From Candidatus Gallipaludibacter merdavium (GTDB lineage Bacteria > Bacteroidota > Bacteroidia > Bacteroidales > Paludibacteraceae), in assembly GCA_017694875.1 (NCBI GenBank), contig JADIMG010000079.1, positions 1 to 64,000 on the forward strand: a stretch of DNA of 64,000 nt. Direction: 5' to 3'. The position numbers and the translations under genes were made by a program. How positions within the stretch are numbered: the stretch's first letter is position 1; every line of letters starts with the position of its first letter. This document shows positions 52,212 through 64,000 of the stretch, one piece after another. The notes under the pieces were generated by a model, which saw only the letters and a program-made list of their open reading frames with translations, did not search any database and was not told where the DNA came from.

Positions 52212-53360
52212 ATGAAAAAGATTTTACTTTTCATCGTTATGATGGGTATCTGTTCTTTTACCCATGCAAGTTCTTCTAAAAAAGTAGCATTTTTGAGTAG
52301 TTATTCTGACCTAGCTGCATTACAAGCTAGCGGAGATGATGATGAGGCAGCTGCTGCCAAATGGTTGGTAAATACCTATGGCGGTACATTCTTGTCAACT
52401 GCCAGTGTCACCAGCATTGATGTATTGGATGATTATGATGCCATTTGGGTGGCAATCGACCGTGTTGGTCTGCAACAAGGCAGTGCTAATCTTCCGTCTG
52501 AATACACAGAATTGTTTGATATCTTGAAAGATTATTCTAAAAATGGCGGTAATCTTTTATTGACCAACCATGCCACTTCTATAGTTGCTGGTATCGGACG
52601 AACAACCAGACAGCCTGGAATCTTTGGAAATGGTGCAGGTGCAGAGAATGTTGATAAATGGGGAATGAATGTTATTATTGGTTCAGGTAGTCAGCCTTAT
52701 TATGCCGATCATCGTACACATGAATTTTTTGATGGAATTGCGTTTGAAGAAGGTATCAGTGGTACTCATTGTGAGGTATTGCCCTTTTTGGCTAGTGGTT
52801 ATAAGGAAGACCATAACTGTATGTGGGATTTGAATTCTTTTGGTTATACGGTAGCTGTGGGTTCCAATACGGTCGCTATGTATGAGCAAGAGGCAGATTG
52901 TGAAGTGCTTGGTACATGGCAGCATGTAGGAGATTTCTGTTGTGCTGGTATGGTCGATTTCCATGCACAGGAAAACGGATATGGCCGTATTGTTTGTGTA
53001 GGTGTAGCCGCTTATGAATGGCACCAGAATGTGGAAAGCAATCCTTATCAGGCCAATATTGAAAAAATGACGGAAAACATTCTGAATGAACTTACGAAAA
53101 CTGATGATGGTGGCGCAGCAACTTTGGTGCCTGCAGTTGAAAGTCCTGCGTTCTCTGTTCTTGTTGACGACAATACAGTACGTGTAGAAAGCAATGCAGC
53201 TTATGCCAACTTTACTTTGTATGCTATTGATGGTAGAATGATGGGCAGATATACATCAGATGAAATGAAGAATGGTGTCGAACTCCCATGTAATGGTTGC
53301 TATATCATGCAGGCTGTTACACTTTCCGGTAAGACAGAAACCACTAAATTCATAAAATAA
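52212..53360 (+). CDS. Secreted DUF4960 protein with type IX-like C-terminal tail
   Basis: This protein of about 382 residues starts at 52212 (MKKILLFIVMMGICSFTHA, a Sec signal; ATG 52203 is the alternative). Residues of about 20-290 form one DUF4960 domain: [51 protein letters not shown] and GTWQHVGDFCCAGMVDFH. DUF4960 occurs in the surface glycan-binding protein of the B. thetaiotaomicron levan locus (BT1761, from memory). Residues of about 305-382 end FTLYAIDGRMMGRYTSDE...GCYIMQAV...TTKFIK, which resembles a Por-secretion (T9SS) sorting domain. The gene is close to the C-terminal half of the GH32 gene at 59286, so duplication is likely. It leads the PUL. Confidence 0.75.
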   Translation: MKKILLFIVMMGICSFTHASSSKKVAFLSSYSDLAALQASGDDDEAAAAKWLVNTYGGTFLSTASVTSIDVLDDYDAIWVAIDRVGLQQGSANLPSEYTELFDILKDYSKNGGNLLLTNHATSIVAGIGRTTRQPGIFGNGAGAENVDKWGMNVIIGSGSQPYYADHRTHEFFDGIAFEEGISGTHCEVLPFLASGYKEDHNCMWDLNSFGYTVAVGSNTVAMYEQEADCEVLGTWQHVGDFCCAGMVDFHAQENGYGRIVCVGVAAYEWHQNVESNPYQANIEKMTENILNELTKTDDGGAATLVPAVESPAFSVLVDDNTVRVESNAAYANFTLYAIDGRMMGRYTSDEMKNGVELPCNGCYIMQAVTLSGKTETTKFIK

Positions 53361-53383
53361 TTCACTTATCAACATATTAAGTT

Positions 53384-56300
53384 ATGTCACAGAAGAAAAA
53401 TTTATTATTGGTGGCCATGCTGTTCTTGTGCGGTAGCCTTTTCGGACAGGTTTCCGTGAAAGGTGTCGTATTGGATGAGCTGGAAACCCCTATTATCGGT
53501 GCTAGTATCATAGAAGTGGGCACATCAAATGGTACGATAACTAACTTTGACGGTGAGTTTATGCTGACAGTGGCTGAAGGTGCTATGCTTCAGATAAGTT
53601 ATGTTGGTTATAAGGATTTGAAAGTGGCGGCAACTCCGAGCATGACCATTCATCTGGAAGAAGATGTGGAAGTGTTGGAGGAGGTTGTTGTTACGGGTTA
53701 TACGACACAGCGCAAGGCCGATTTGTCAGGTGCTGTTTCTGTAATGGACATGGACAAACCTATCAGTCAGGCCAGTCCTAATATGCTGAACTCCTTGCAG
53801 GGTCGTTTGGCAGGTGTGCAAATCAATACGGATGCAACTCCTGGTGGTGGAGGAACTTCTATACGCGTGCGTGGTATGAGTACCATCAATGGCAATGACC
53901 CGCTTTACGTAATCGATGGTGTACCTACTACCGAAAATCTGAACTCATTGAACCCTGCTGATATTGAGTCCATTCAGGTACTGAAAGATGCTTCTTCTGC
54001 TAGTATCTATGGTTCACGTGCAGCCAATGGTGTTATTATCATTACGACGAAGAAAGGCCAAAGTGATAAGCTTACAGTGAATGTGAACGCCAGTGGTAGC
54101 TATCAAACAGTTGCCAAACAATATGAAATGTTGAATGCTCAGCAATGGGGTGAGGCTTATTGGACTGCCAATAAAAACGCTGGCCTGAAACCTTCACATC
54201 CGTTCTATGGAAATGGTGATACTCCACAATTGGTGGAATATCTGGATGCCGACAAACTGGTCAAGGCTTCTGATACCAATTGGCAGGATGCGGTATATCA
54301 TGGTGCATGGTCACAAAACTACAATGCAAGTGTATCAAACAGCGGTGAAAAAGGTTCGGTACTTTTTTCTGCCAACTATACTAATCAGGATGGTTTGATT
54401 GATTATACCTATTTCCAACGTTTTTCAGTCCGCCTGAATTCTACCTACAATATTTCAAAATATGTGCATGTGGGAGAAAATTTGATGGTTTCACAATGGA
54501 ACAACCGCGGTGCATCTGTACAAAGCGATAGAGGAACCCCGTTTACAGCCATGCGTCAGCATCCGGCAATTCCAGTTACCGATACGAACGGAAAATATAC
54601 GAATCCATTGACATTGTGTGCATCAGATATTGCCAATCCTGTTCATGAACTCTACAACTCTCGTGACAATGACAACTCCAGTTGGCGTATCTTTGGTAAT
54701 GCCTATGTAGAAGTATTCCCCGTAAAAGGTCTTACGCTGAAGAGTAATATAGGTGTGGAACATGTTCAATTTTTCAATGAAACATTTGGACGTAAAATTC
54801 AGGAATCAGATGTGAACAGCTATAACCGCGGATATGGACAAGGTGATACGTGGACATGGACCAACACGGCCAACTATAACCTAGACATTGATGAGCATCA
54901 TCTCAATATTTTGGCAGGTACAGAGGCTATTTCCTATCAATTTGCGGATTTGGGAGCATGGCGCGATGAATATGCTTTTGAAGATTCCAATTATATGGTA
55001 CTCAATTCTGGTGAAGGAACGCAGACTAACTACGGTGGAAAATCAGCTTGGGCGCTCTTCTCCTTGTTTGCAAAAGCCGACTATAATTGGCATGACCGCT
55101 ATCTGTTGTCTGCCACTATCCGTCGTGATGCCACTTCACGCTTGCACAAGAACAATAATTCCGGCATCTTCCCGGCTTTCTCTGGTGCATGGCGCTTTAC
55201 GGAAGAAAGCTTCTTCCCCGAAAATTCCTACTTTACCAATGGTAAGCTGCGTGCTGCATGGGGACAAAACGGTAACTCTGCCATTTCCAACAACTATGCA
55301 GCCTATTCAACTTATGCATACAATTTGGGTAGTGGTGCTTATGACTTGACAGGTAGCAATACAGAAACTATTGCTGGTATTATTGTCAGTGCCTCTGGTA
55401 ACCCTGATTTGAAATGGGAAACAACCACACAAACGAATATCGGTATGGACTTGGGATTCTTCAATAATAGCTTGAACCTTAATTTTGACTATTATTGGAA
55501 AGATACAAAAGATATGTTGACCATTCCGCCGACTATCTCAGCTTCAGGTGAAAATGCAGCTGTATGGATGAATACGGGTGACATGCACAACGAAGGTTTT
55601 GAATTGACTATTGATTACCACAGCCCTAGCTACAATGATTTTTCATGGGGTGCATCACTCAACCTTTCACACTATGAAAATAAGGTGGTGAAACTGAACA
55701 ATATGGTAACTACGATGGGGTCCAACATCCGCTTGATGGAAGGACAGCCGATGGGTGTTTATTATGGTTATGTAGTGGATGGTATTTTCCAGAATGAAGA
55801 AGAAGTGGCTAACCATGCAACACAACAAGGTAAAGGGGTAGGCCGCTTGAAATACCGTGATATTGATGGTAATGGTATTGTGGAGGAAGCTGACCAATGC
55901 ATTATTGGCGACCCGAACCCGGATTTGTCCGCTGGTTTGAACATCGATTTGGCATACAAAGGATTTACTTTAAGTGCCTTCTTTACGGGTGAATTCGGTT
56001 TTGATATTTATAATGCTACAAAAGCACAGCTTGACTTCATGAGTTATGGCGGTACCAGCACCAACCGTGGTGTTTCTGTATTGGATGCTTGGACGCCTAC
56101 TAATACCGATGCAACTGTACCTGCTTTGACCGTAACCGACAACAACAACGAAACACGCATGTCAACTTACTTTATAGAAGATGGTAGCTATGGTAAATTG
56201 AAATACATTAAGTTGAGCTATGATTTCCCGAAAAAGTGGGCAAAAGCCATCTATGCAAGCCAAATCCAGTTGTATGGACAGGTAGAGAATGTATGTACGT

Positions 56301-56419
56301 TCACCAAATATTCAGGACTGGATCCTGAACTTCCTTTAGGCGTATACGGGGCTCGTGAGGACCGTGCTCCTTATCCGATAGCACGTACTTTTTCGTTTGG
56401 AGTTAATTTATCATTCTAA
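53384..56419 (+). CDS. SusC-like TonB-dependent transporter of fructan locus
   Basis: This 1011-residue outer-membrane protein has a signal peptide (LLLVAMLFLCGSLFGQ), a carboxypeptidase-regulatory-like domain (VSVKGVVLDELETPIIGAS), the TonB/plug region (EEVVVTGYTTQRKADLSGAVSV), NGNDPLYVIDGVP and a long barrel ending in TFSFGVNLSF. It imports oligosaccharides bound by the adjacent SusD. The order SusC, SusD, DUF4960 lipoprotein, GH32 matches the core levan PUL of B. thetaiotaomicron, which suggests a fructan as substrate; levan or inulin is not resolved. Confidence 0.93.
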   Translation: MSQKKNLLLVAMLFLCGSLFGQVSVKGVVLDELETPIIGASIIEVGTSNGTITNFDGEFMLTVAEGAMLQISYVGYKDLKVAATPSMTIHLEEDVEVLEEVVVTGYTTQRKADLSGAVSVMDMDKPISQASPNMLNSLQGRLAGVQINTDATPGGGGTSIRVRGMSTINGNDPLYVIDGVPTTENLNSLNPADIESIQVLKDASSASIYGSRAANGVIIITTKKGQSDKLTVNVNASGSYQTVAKQYEMLNAQQWGEAYWTANKNAGLKPSHPFYGNGDTPQLVEYLDADKLVKASDTNWQDAVYHGAWSQNYNASVSNSGEKGSVLFSANYTNQDGLIDYTYFQRFSVRLNSTYNISKYVHVGENLMVSQWNNRGASVQSDRGTPFTAMRQHPAIPVTDTNGKYTNPLTLCASDIANPVHELYNSRDNDNSSWRIFGNAYVEVFPVKGLTLKSNIGVEHVQFFNETFGRKIQESDVNSYNRGYGQGDTWTWTNTANYNLDIDEHHLNILAGTEAISYQFADLGAWRDEYAFEDSNYMVLNSGEGTQTNYGGKSAWALFSLFAKADYNWHDRYLLSATIRRDATSRLHKNNNSGIFPAFSGAWRFTEESFFPENSYFTNGKLRAAWGQNGNSAISNNYAAYSTYAYNLGSGAYDLTGSNTETIAGIIVSASGNPDLKWETTTQTNIGMDLGFFNNSLNLNFDYYWKDTKDMLTIPPTISASGENAAVWMNTGDMHNEGFELTIDYHSPSYNDFSWGASLNLSHYENKVVKLNNMVTTMGSNIRLMEGQPMGVYYGYVVDGIFQNEEEVANHATQQGKGVGRLKYRDIDGNGIVEEADQCIIGDPNPDLSAGLNIDLAYKGFTLSAFFTGEFGFDIYNATKAQLDFMSYGGTSTNRGVSVLDAWTPTNTDATVPALTVTDNNNETRMSTYFIEDGSYGKLKYIKLSYDFPKKWAKAIYASQIQLYGQVENVCTFTKYSGLDPELPLGVYGAREDRAPYPIARTFSFGVNLSF

Positions 56420-56434
56420 TAACAAGACAAGAAC

Positions 56435-58075
56435 ATGAAACAATATAAATTTTTAGTAGCAAGTTTATTGGTTGCAGGGCTTACCTTGACGTCATGTGAG
56501 GATTTTCTGGACCTGCAGCCGACAGGTTCGTTTACTTCCGAACAGATGGATGATGAAAGCATCGAAGGACTGATGGCAGCTGCCTATGCAGGTTTGGAAG
56601 GACACTTTTTTGGTAACAACGAAGCATTCTCTGCGCCTACTTCCAATTGGGTATATGATGTACGTTCTGATGATGCTTATAAAGGTGGTGGTGGAGTAAC
56701 CATGGAGGCGTATATCCATCAGTTGGAGATTTCCAACTTGACCAGCGACAATGCCTGCGCTTTAAATAAATGGCGTAACCATTATTATGCTATTGCACGT
56801 GTGCACAAAGCAATGAATGCCATTAACGATGCAGAAAGCATTGAAGACAAAGCTCCATTGTTGGCGGAGTTGCGTTTACTCCGTGGGTATTTCTATTTCG
56901 ATTTGATTCGCATTTTCAAACAGATTCCTTATCTGACTGAAAATAGTGTAGCAACGGAAACTCGTGCCGATGAGTTTACCCGTGAGGAAATTTTCCAAAA
57001 GATTCAGGATGATTTGACCTATGCTTGGCAAAATCTCCCTGCCGAACAGGAACAAGTGGGCCGTTTCAACAAATATGTGGCTGCTGCCCTTAAAGCTAAA
57101 GTGGCTGCACAAGTAAGCGATTGGCCAACAGTGGAGGCCTATGCCGATTCTGTAATTGCCAGCGGAAAATATCAGTTGTATGACAATTATCTGGATATGT
57201 CAAAGATTGAGTTTGAAAACAAGAAGGAAGCAATTATGGCTGTGCAGTATTCAACTGCCGACAATAATGCACATATCAACTGGGGCAATCTGTTGAACAC
57301 GACTTATTCAGAAGGTAATTTGTTCGGAACTGGTGACGACTTCTTCTTGGCTAGCCAAAACTTGGTGAATGCGTTCCGTACAGATGAAAACGGTTTGCCA
57401 TATTTGGATACCTTTAATGATGAAGATGTATATGTCGGTATGGATGGCAATGTTGACCCGCGTCTGGACTTTACGGTAGGACGTATCGGTATGCCGTTCA
57501 GAGGTTATACCTATACTGAAGGTTGGTGTCGTGCTTATGATACCTATGGGGAATATTCAGGTAAGAAAGGTTTGATTGACCCGAACTCACCAGACATGGT
57601 ACAAGGATTCCCTTGGGGTGCTTCTGCTCTGAACTTCAACATCATCCGTTATGCAGATATTCTTCTTCTGAAGGCTGAAGCGCTGATTGAACAAAACAAG
57701 GATTTGGAAGGGGCACGTACTTTGATAAACGATGTTCGCGAAAAAGCTAAGCGCAGTGTGTCATCTACTTATACACCGGTTGACTGCAACCCTGCCAAAG
57801 CCAATTATAAAGTAGAACCTTATCCTGCTGCAGGATGGACACAAGATTATGCTCGTAAGGCAGTACGCATGGAACGCCGTCTGGAATTGGCCATGGAAGG
57901 TCATCGTTGGTTCGACCTTTTGCGTTGGGGTAATGCTGTGGAAGTAATGAACGAATATTTCGAAACGGAAAGCTATTTGCGTCCCTATTATGCCGATGCA
58001 CACATGACAGAAGATGAACTGTATTTTGCTATTCCGAAAGAAGAAGTTGATAATGCAGGCAATTTGTATAAATAA
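56435..58075 (+). CDS. SusD-like fructan-binding lipoprotein
   Basis: This 546-residue lipoprotein (Cys21 in TLTSCEDFLDLQPTGSF) is of the SusD/RagB family. LLRGYFYFDLIRIFKQIPYLTE and the C-terminal MERRLELAMEGHRWFDLLRWG are typical helical (TPR-like) marks. It caps the SusC protein encoded 15 bases upstream and captures oligosaccharides. The binding residues are not identified by eye. Confidence 0.93.
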   Translation: MKQYKFLVASLLVAGLTLTSCEDFLDLQPTGSFTSEQMDDESIEGLMAAAYAGLEGHFFGNNEAFSAPTSNWVYDVRSDDAYKGGGGVTMEAYIHQLEISNLTSDNACALNKWRNHYYAIARVHKAMNAINDAESIEDKAPLLAELRLLRGYFYFDLIRIFKQIPYLTENSVATETRADEFTREEIFQKIQDDLTYAWQNLPAEQEQVGRFNKYVAAALKAKVAAQVSDWPTVEAYADSVIASGKYQLYDNYLDMSKIEFENKKEAIMAVQYSTADNNAHINWGNLLNTTYSEGNLFGTGDDFFLASQNLVNAFRTDENGLPYLDTFNDEDVYVGMDGNVDPRLDFTVGRIGMPFRGYTYTEGWCRAYDTYGEYSGKKGLIDPNSPDMVQGFPWGASALNFNIIRYADILLLKAEALIEQNKDLEGARTLINDVREKAKRSVSSTYTPVDCNPAKANYKVEPYPAAGWTQDYARKAVRMERRLELAMEGHRWFDLLRWGNAVEVMNEYFETESYLRPYYADAHMTEDELYFAIPKEEVDNAGNLYK

Positions 58076-58088
58076 ATCAGAGAAAATC

Positions 58089-59273
58089 ATGAAAAAGAAT
58101 ATTTTCCTTATATTGTCCGTTGCCCTGCTGGGCTTGTTCGGATGTAACAATGTTGAATTGCCATCTGCTGAACCAGTGGCAAAAGTCAGCAGTCTGGAAT
58201 ATATAATAGAAGGTCGTAATGTGACACTTACATGGACATTACCAGTTACTGACTTGGAAATTTCACATGTGGTGTTGACTATGAATTCTGACCAGACGGT
58301 AGAACTGGGTGATAGTGTCAATACATATACATATGAACGTGTACCCTTAAACGAGGACTTGTATTTCACTGCAAAAGTAGCTTATGCAAATGGTCGTGTT
58401 TCGGAAGGGGTAACTGTTTCAACGCGTGTTGAAGGTGAAGTGAACAATAATATAGCGATGTTGATAGGCTATGAGAGTGTTGCCGAAATCGAAGATGATG
58501 ATGAAAAGGCTGCTGCCCAATGGTTTGAAGCTACTATTGCTAACGGAACAATTTTGACTCCGACAACAGTGCTTGACATTACTCCGGATATGTTCACGAC
58601 TTTGTGGATACATATTGACCGTGTGGGAATCAACCAAGGTTGGGAGAACTTACCTGCCCCTTTCAGCAATGAAAATGTTTTGGAAGCTTTGCGTGCTTAT
58701 ACAGCAGCAGGTGGTAATCTTCTTTTGACGGTACATGCTACTCAATTGACGGTTGCTTTGGGCATTATTCCTGATAACTTGAAACCAGGTTTATTTGGAA
58801 ATGGCTCTGGTGCAGAAAATGCTGATATTTGGGGTATTAACCCGATTATCGGTTCTGTTGATACTCCTCCTTATTCTGATAATAGCGGGCATGCTGCCTT
58901 TGAAGGTTTGGATTTCAATAGTGAAGTATATGCAACACATGCTTTTGCTCCGCTTATTGGCGCAGGCGTGAAAGAAGACCACAACTGTATGTGGGATTTG
59001 AACAGCTATGGTTTTGCTGTGCCGAGTGGTTCCAATACGGTGGCTGTCTTTGAAGAAGAAACCAACAGTAAGGTGTTGGGTACATGGCAACATGTGGCTG
59101 ACTATTGCTGTGCAGGTATGGTGGAATTCAATCCTACTCCTGGAGCTAATGGCAGAATAATTGCTATAGGTGTGGCTGCCTACGAATGGGCACAGAATGG
59201 CACAACGAATGCTTACCAGGCGAATGTGGAAAAGCTGACTGAAAACTGTCTGAATTATTTAACTGAACAATAA
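58089..59273 (+). CDS. DUF4960 surface glycan-binding lipoprotein
   Basis: This 394-residue protein starts at 58089 (MKKNIFLILSVALLGLFGCNN), with lipoprotein Cys19. Residues of about 30-120 are an FN3-like domain (LEYIIEGRNVTLTWTLPVTDLEISHVVLT). Residues of about 125-394 form DUF4960: [79 protein letters not shown]. This is the layout expected of the levan-locus surface glycan-binding protein (BT1761-like), so it probably holds fructan chains at the surface. It lacks the C-terminal tail of the other two DUF4960 proteins. Confidence 0.82.
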   Translation: MKKNIFLILSVALLGLFGCNNVELPSAEPVAKVSSLEYIIEGRNVTLTWTLPVTDLEISHVVLTMNSDQTVELGDSVNTYTYERVPLNEDLYFTAKVAYANGRVSEGVTVSTRVEGEVNNNIAMLIGYESVAEIEDDDEKAAAQWFEATIANGTILTPTTVLDITPDMFTTLWIHIDRVGINQGWENLPAPFSNENVLEALRAYTAAGGNLLLTVHATQLTVALGIIPDNLKPGLFGNGSGAENADIWGINPIIGSVDTPPYSDNSGHAAFEGLDFNSEVYATHAFAPLIGAGVKEDHNCMWDLNSYGFAVPSGSNTVAVFEEETNSKVLGTWQHVADYCCAGMVEFNPTPGANGRIIAIGVAAYEWAQNGTTNAYQANVEKLTENCLNYLTEQ

Positions 59274-62579
<3,306 letters not shown>

Positions 62580-62759
62580 GATACAAACATTGGTTAGTTT
62601 GATGAAAGCCGTGAGGTTTTCACTTCTGAAAGGTTGTGCTGGAAAGCATGACCTTTCTTGTATTTTCAATAATAGCTTTGTCTTGCATTCTTGTTTTTGC
62701 TTTAATGAATGGATGCTTCTCTTCATGCCGTTTTTCTTTCCCATCCTTCCTGTTCTTCT

Positions 62760-62790
62760 TTTGCCGCATTAAATATATTGCTTACTTTTG
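62760..62790 (+). promoter_or_regulatory. Promoter of kdsA-kdsC
   Basis: TTTG (62760-62763), a 19-base spacer and TACTTTTG (62783-62790) fit the consensus. The ATG follows at 62834. Confidence 0.65.
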
Positions 62791-62833
62791 CACTACCGCA
62801 AACGTATTTCTGCGTGATTAAAAACATTAGAGC

Positions 62834-64000
62834 ATGATAGCACAGACCAAGATTATACGCATCAATTCTGATGTAACTATAGGAGGAAACCAACCTTTTA
62901 CACTTTTGGCCGGACCTTGTGCCATTGAATCGGAACAGATGGCCTTTGACGTGGCGGGCAGACTTAAGGAAATCTGCGATAAACTGTCCATACCATTTGT
63001 ATTTAAGTCATCATTCGACAAGGCCAACCGTACTTCAGCCAGTGCGCCACGTGGAATAGGTATGGAGAAAGGATTGGCTGTCTTGCAAAACATCAAGCAA
63101 ACGCTTCACGTGCCAGTAGTAACCGATGTGCATGAAACATGGCAATGCAATCCGGTGGCCGAAGTGGCTGACATTTTGCAGATTCCGGCTTTTCTTTGCC
63201 GTCAGACCGATTTGCTGCTGGCTGCGGCTGCAACGGGAAAGGTGGTCAATATCAAGAAAGGGCAATTTCTGGCTCCTTGGGATATGAAGAATATTGTGGC
63301 CAAGATGCAGAGCGCTGGTAACGAAAATATCCTTCTTTGTGAACGTGGAACTTCTTTTGGTTATAACAATCTGGTGGTGGATATGAGCGGACTTGTTGAG
63401 ATGAGGCAGTTGGGTTATCCTGTGGTGTTTGATGCTACTCATTCAGTGCAAAAACCGGGTGGAAACGGTTCTTCTACAGGAGGCAACCGTGAAATGGTGC
63501 CTTATCTTATGAGAGCGGCTTTGGCAGTTGGCATTGATGGCATATTTGCAGAAATACATCCAGACCCAGACCATGCCTGGTCCGACGGACCGAATCAACT
63601 TCGTTTGGAAGATGTCGAAAGGATTCTGACGGAAGCATGTGAATTGGACCGGCTTATCAAGAAATTGGAGCTTCCCGTTAAAGGAAACATGTCAGCGTCT
63701 ACTACGTCGCCAATGGAGAGAAAACGCATTAAACTGCTACTTTCCGATATTGACGGAGTCATGACTGATGGTGGAATGTACTATACGTCACGAGGTGATT
63801 TTATGAAGAAATTCAATGCGCATGATGGTATGGGGTTGCAATTGCTTAGGCAAAAAGGGGTGAAGACAGGTATCATTACATCTGAAGACAATGATATAGC
63901 ACGCAGACGTTTCGAGAAGCTGCACCTTGACTATCTGGTGCAAGGACAGCGGGATGGAGGTAAACTGGAGGCTGCAAAGCAGATTTGTGAGAAAGAACAT
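62834..64000 (+). CDS. kdsA: KDO-8-phosphate synthase fused to KDO-8-phosphate phosphatase (partial)
   Basis: The reading frame is open from the ATG at 62834 to the window end. The N-terminal part (1 to about 285) is Kds[76 protein letters not shown] and [13 protein letters not shown]. It makes KDO-8-phosphate from arabinose-5-phosphate and PEP for lipid A inner-core synthesis. A linker ([13 protein letters not shown]) leads to a KdsC-like HAD phosphatase from Met294 ([19 protein letters not shown], Asp305 nucleophile, Asp307 acid/base). The join was checked codon by codon and has no stop. The 3' end is beyond the window. Confidence 0.9.
   Translation, partial: MIAQTKIIRINSDVTIGGNQPFTLLAGPCAIESEQMAFDVAGRLKEICDKLSIPFVFKSSFDKANRTSASAPRGIGMEKGLAVLQNIKQTLHVPVVTDVHETWQCNPVAEVADILQIPAFLCRQTDLLLAAAATGKVVNIKKGQFLAPWDMKNIVAKMQSAGNENILLCERGTSFGYNNLVVDMSGLVEMRQLGYPVVFDATHSVQKPGGNGSSTGGNREMVPYLMRAALAVGIDGIFAEIHPDPDHAWSDGPNQLRLEDVERILTEACELDRLIKKLELPVKGNMSASTTSPMERKRIKLLLSDIDGVMTDGGMYYTSRGDFMKKFNAHDGMGLQLLRQKGVKTGIITSEDNDIARRRFEKLHLDYLVQGQRDGGKLEAAKQICEKEH

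Noticed and set aside
62590..62772. 60-codon frame between the GH32 gene and kdsA
   Set aside because: It ends in the kdsA promoter and is AT-rich, hydrophobic noise without a ribosome-entry context.

Overview
The window is chromosomal DNA of a gut-type Bacteroidales bacterium (Bacteroidaceae/Prevotellaceae-like; genus not resolved). The signs are SusC/SusD pairs, Bacteroidetes lipoprotein signals, DUF2851, DUF3857, DUF177 and DUF2141 proteins, a CzcA-TolC fusion, and promoters of the Bacteroides type (TTTG, 18-20 bp spacer, TAnnTTTG). No insertion sequence, integrase, CRISPR array, rRNA or phage gene was seen. There is one tRNA, tRNA-His(GUG).

Layout. 0.2-2.3 kb: a three-gene operon of two Cys-rich flavodoxin-fold proteins and an NTF2-like protein, divergent from an HxlR regulator. 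2.7-13.7 kb: polysaccharide deacetylase, DUF2851, an Ig-like lipoprotein, an OmpA-like protein, then thiL, pyrH, frr and parC. 13.7-26.4 kb: a small membrane protein, a MATE transporter, polA, DUF3857 and DUF3089 proteins, mannose-1-phosphate guanylyltransferase, a small tail-anchored protein, mutL, a second MATE transporter and a cytidylate-kinase-like protein. 26.5-27.9 kb: aroB and a thioesterase on the minus strand. 27.9-28.6 kb: non-coding, with a candidate small RNA under convergent promoters. 28.6-35.7 kb: a heavy-metal efflux operon (RND-TolC fusion, adaptor) that ends in its own LytS/LytTR-type two-component system. 36-41 kb: an orphan SusC/SusD pair. 41.1-51.8 kb: a GlsB-like acyltransferase, a HEAT-like protein, tRNA-His, a 2-hydroxyacid dehydrogenase, era, DUF2141, an orphan histidine kinase, yceD-rpmF-fabH, Rel and an HD protein. 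52.2-62.6 kb: a five-gene fructan-type polysaccharide utilization locus. 62.8 kb to the end: a kdsA-kdsC fusion that runs off the window.

The most unusual part is the fructan locus. DUF4960, a domain tied to the surface glycan-binding protein of the Bacteroides levan locus, occurs three times: as a stand-alone secreted protein ahead of SusC, as a lipoprotein after SusD, and fused behind a LamG-GH32 enzyme. The first and third copies also share a C-terminal type IX secretion-like tail. The GH32 domain has Glu (N-E-P-H-G) where the family nucleophile Asp (N-D-P-N-G) is expected. The locus carries no sugar transporter, kinase or sensor and sits directly between housekeeping genes.

Other points of note are a signal-peptide-like segment inside the RND-TolC fusion, a 15/19 match between the promoter spacers of parC and rel, and an 18-bp-class tandem repeat between the HxlR gene and its divergent operon. 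All calls were made by reading the sequence; no database search was run.
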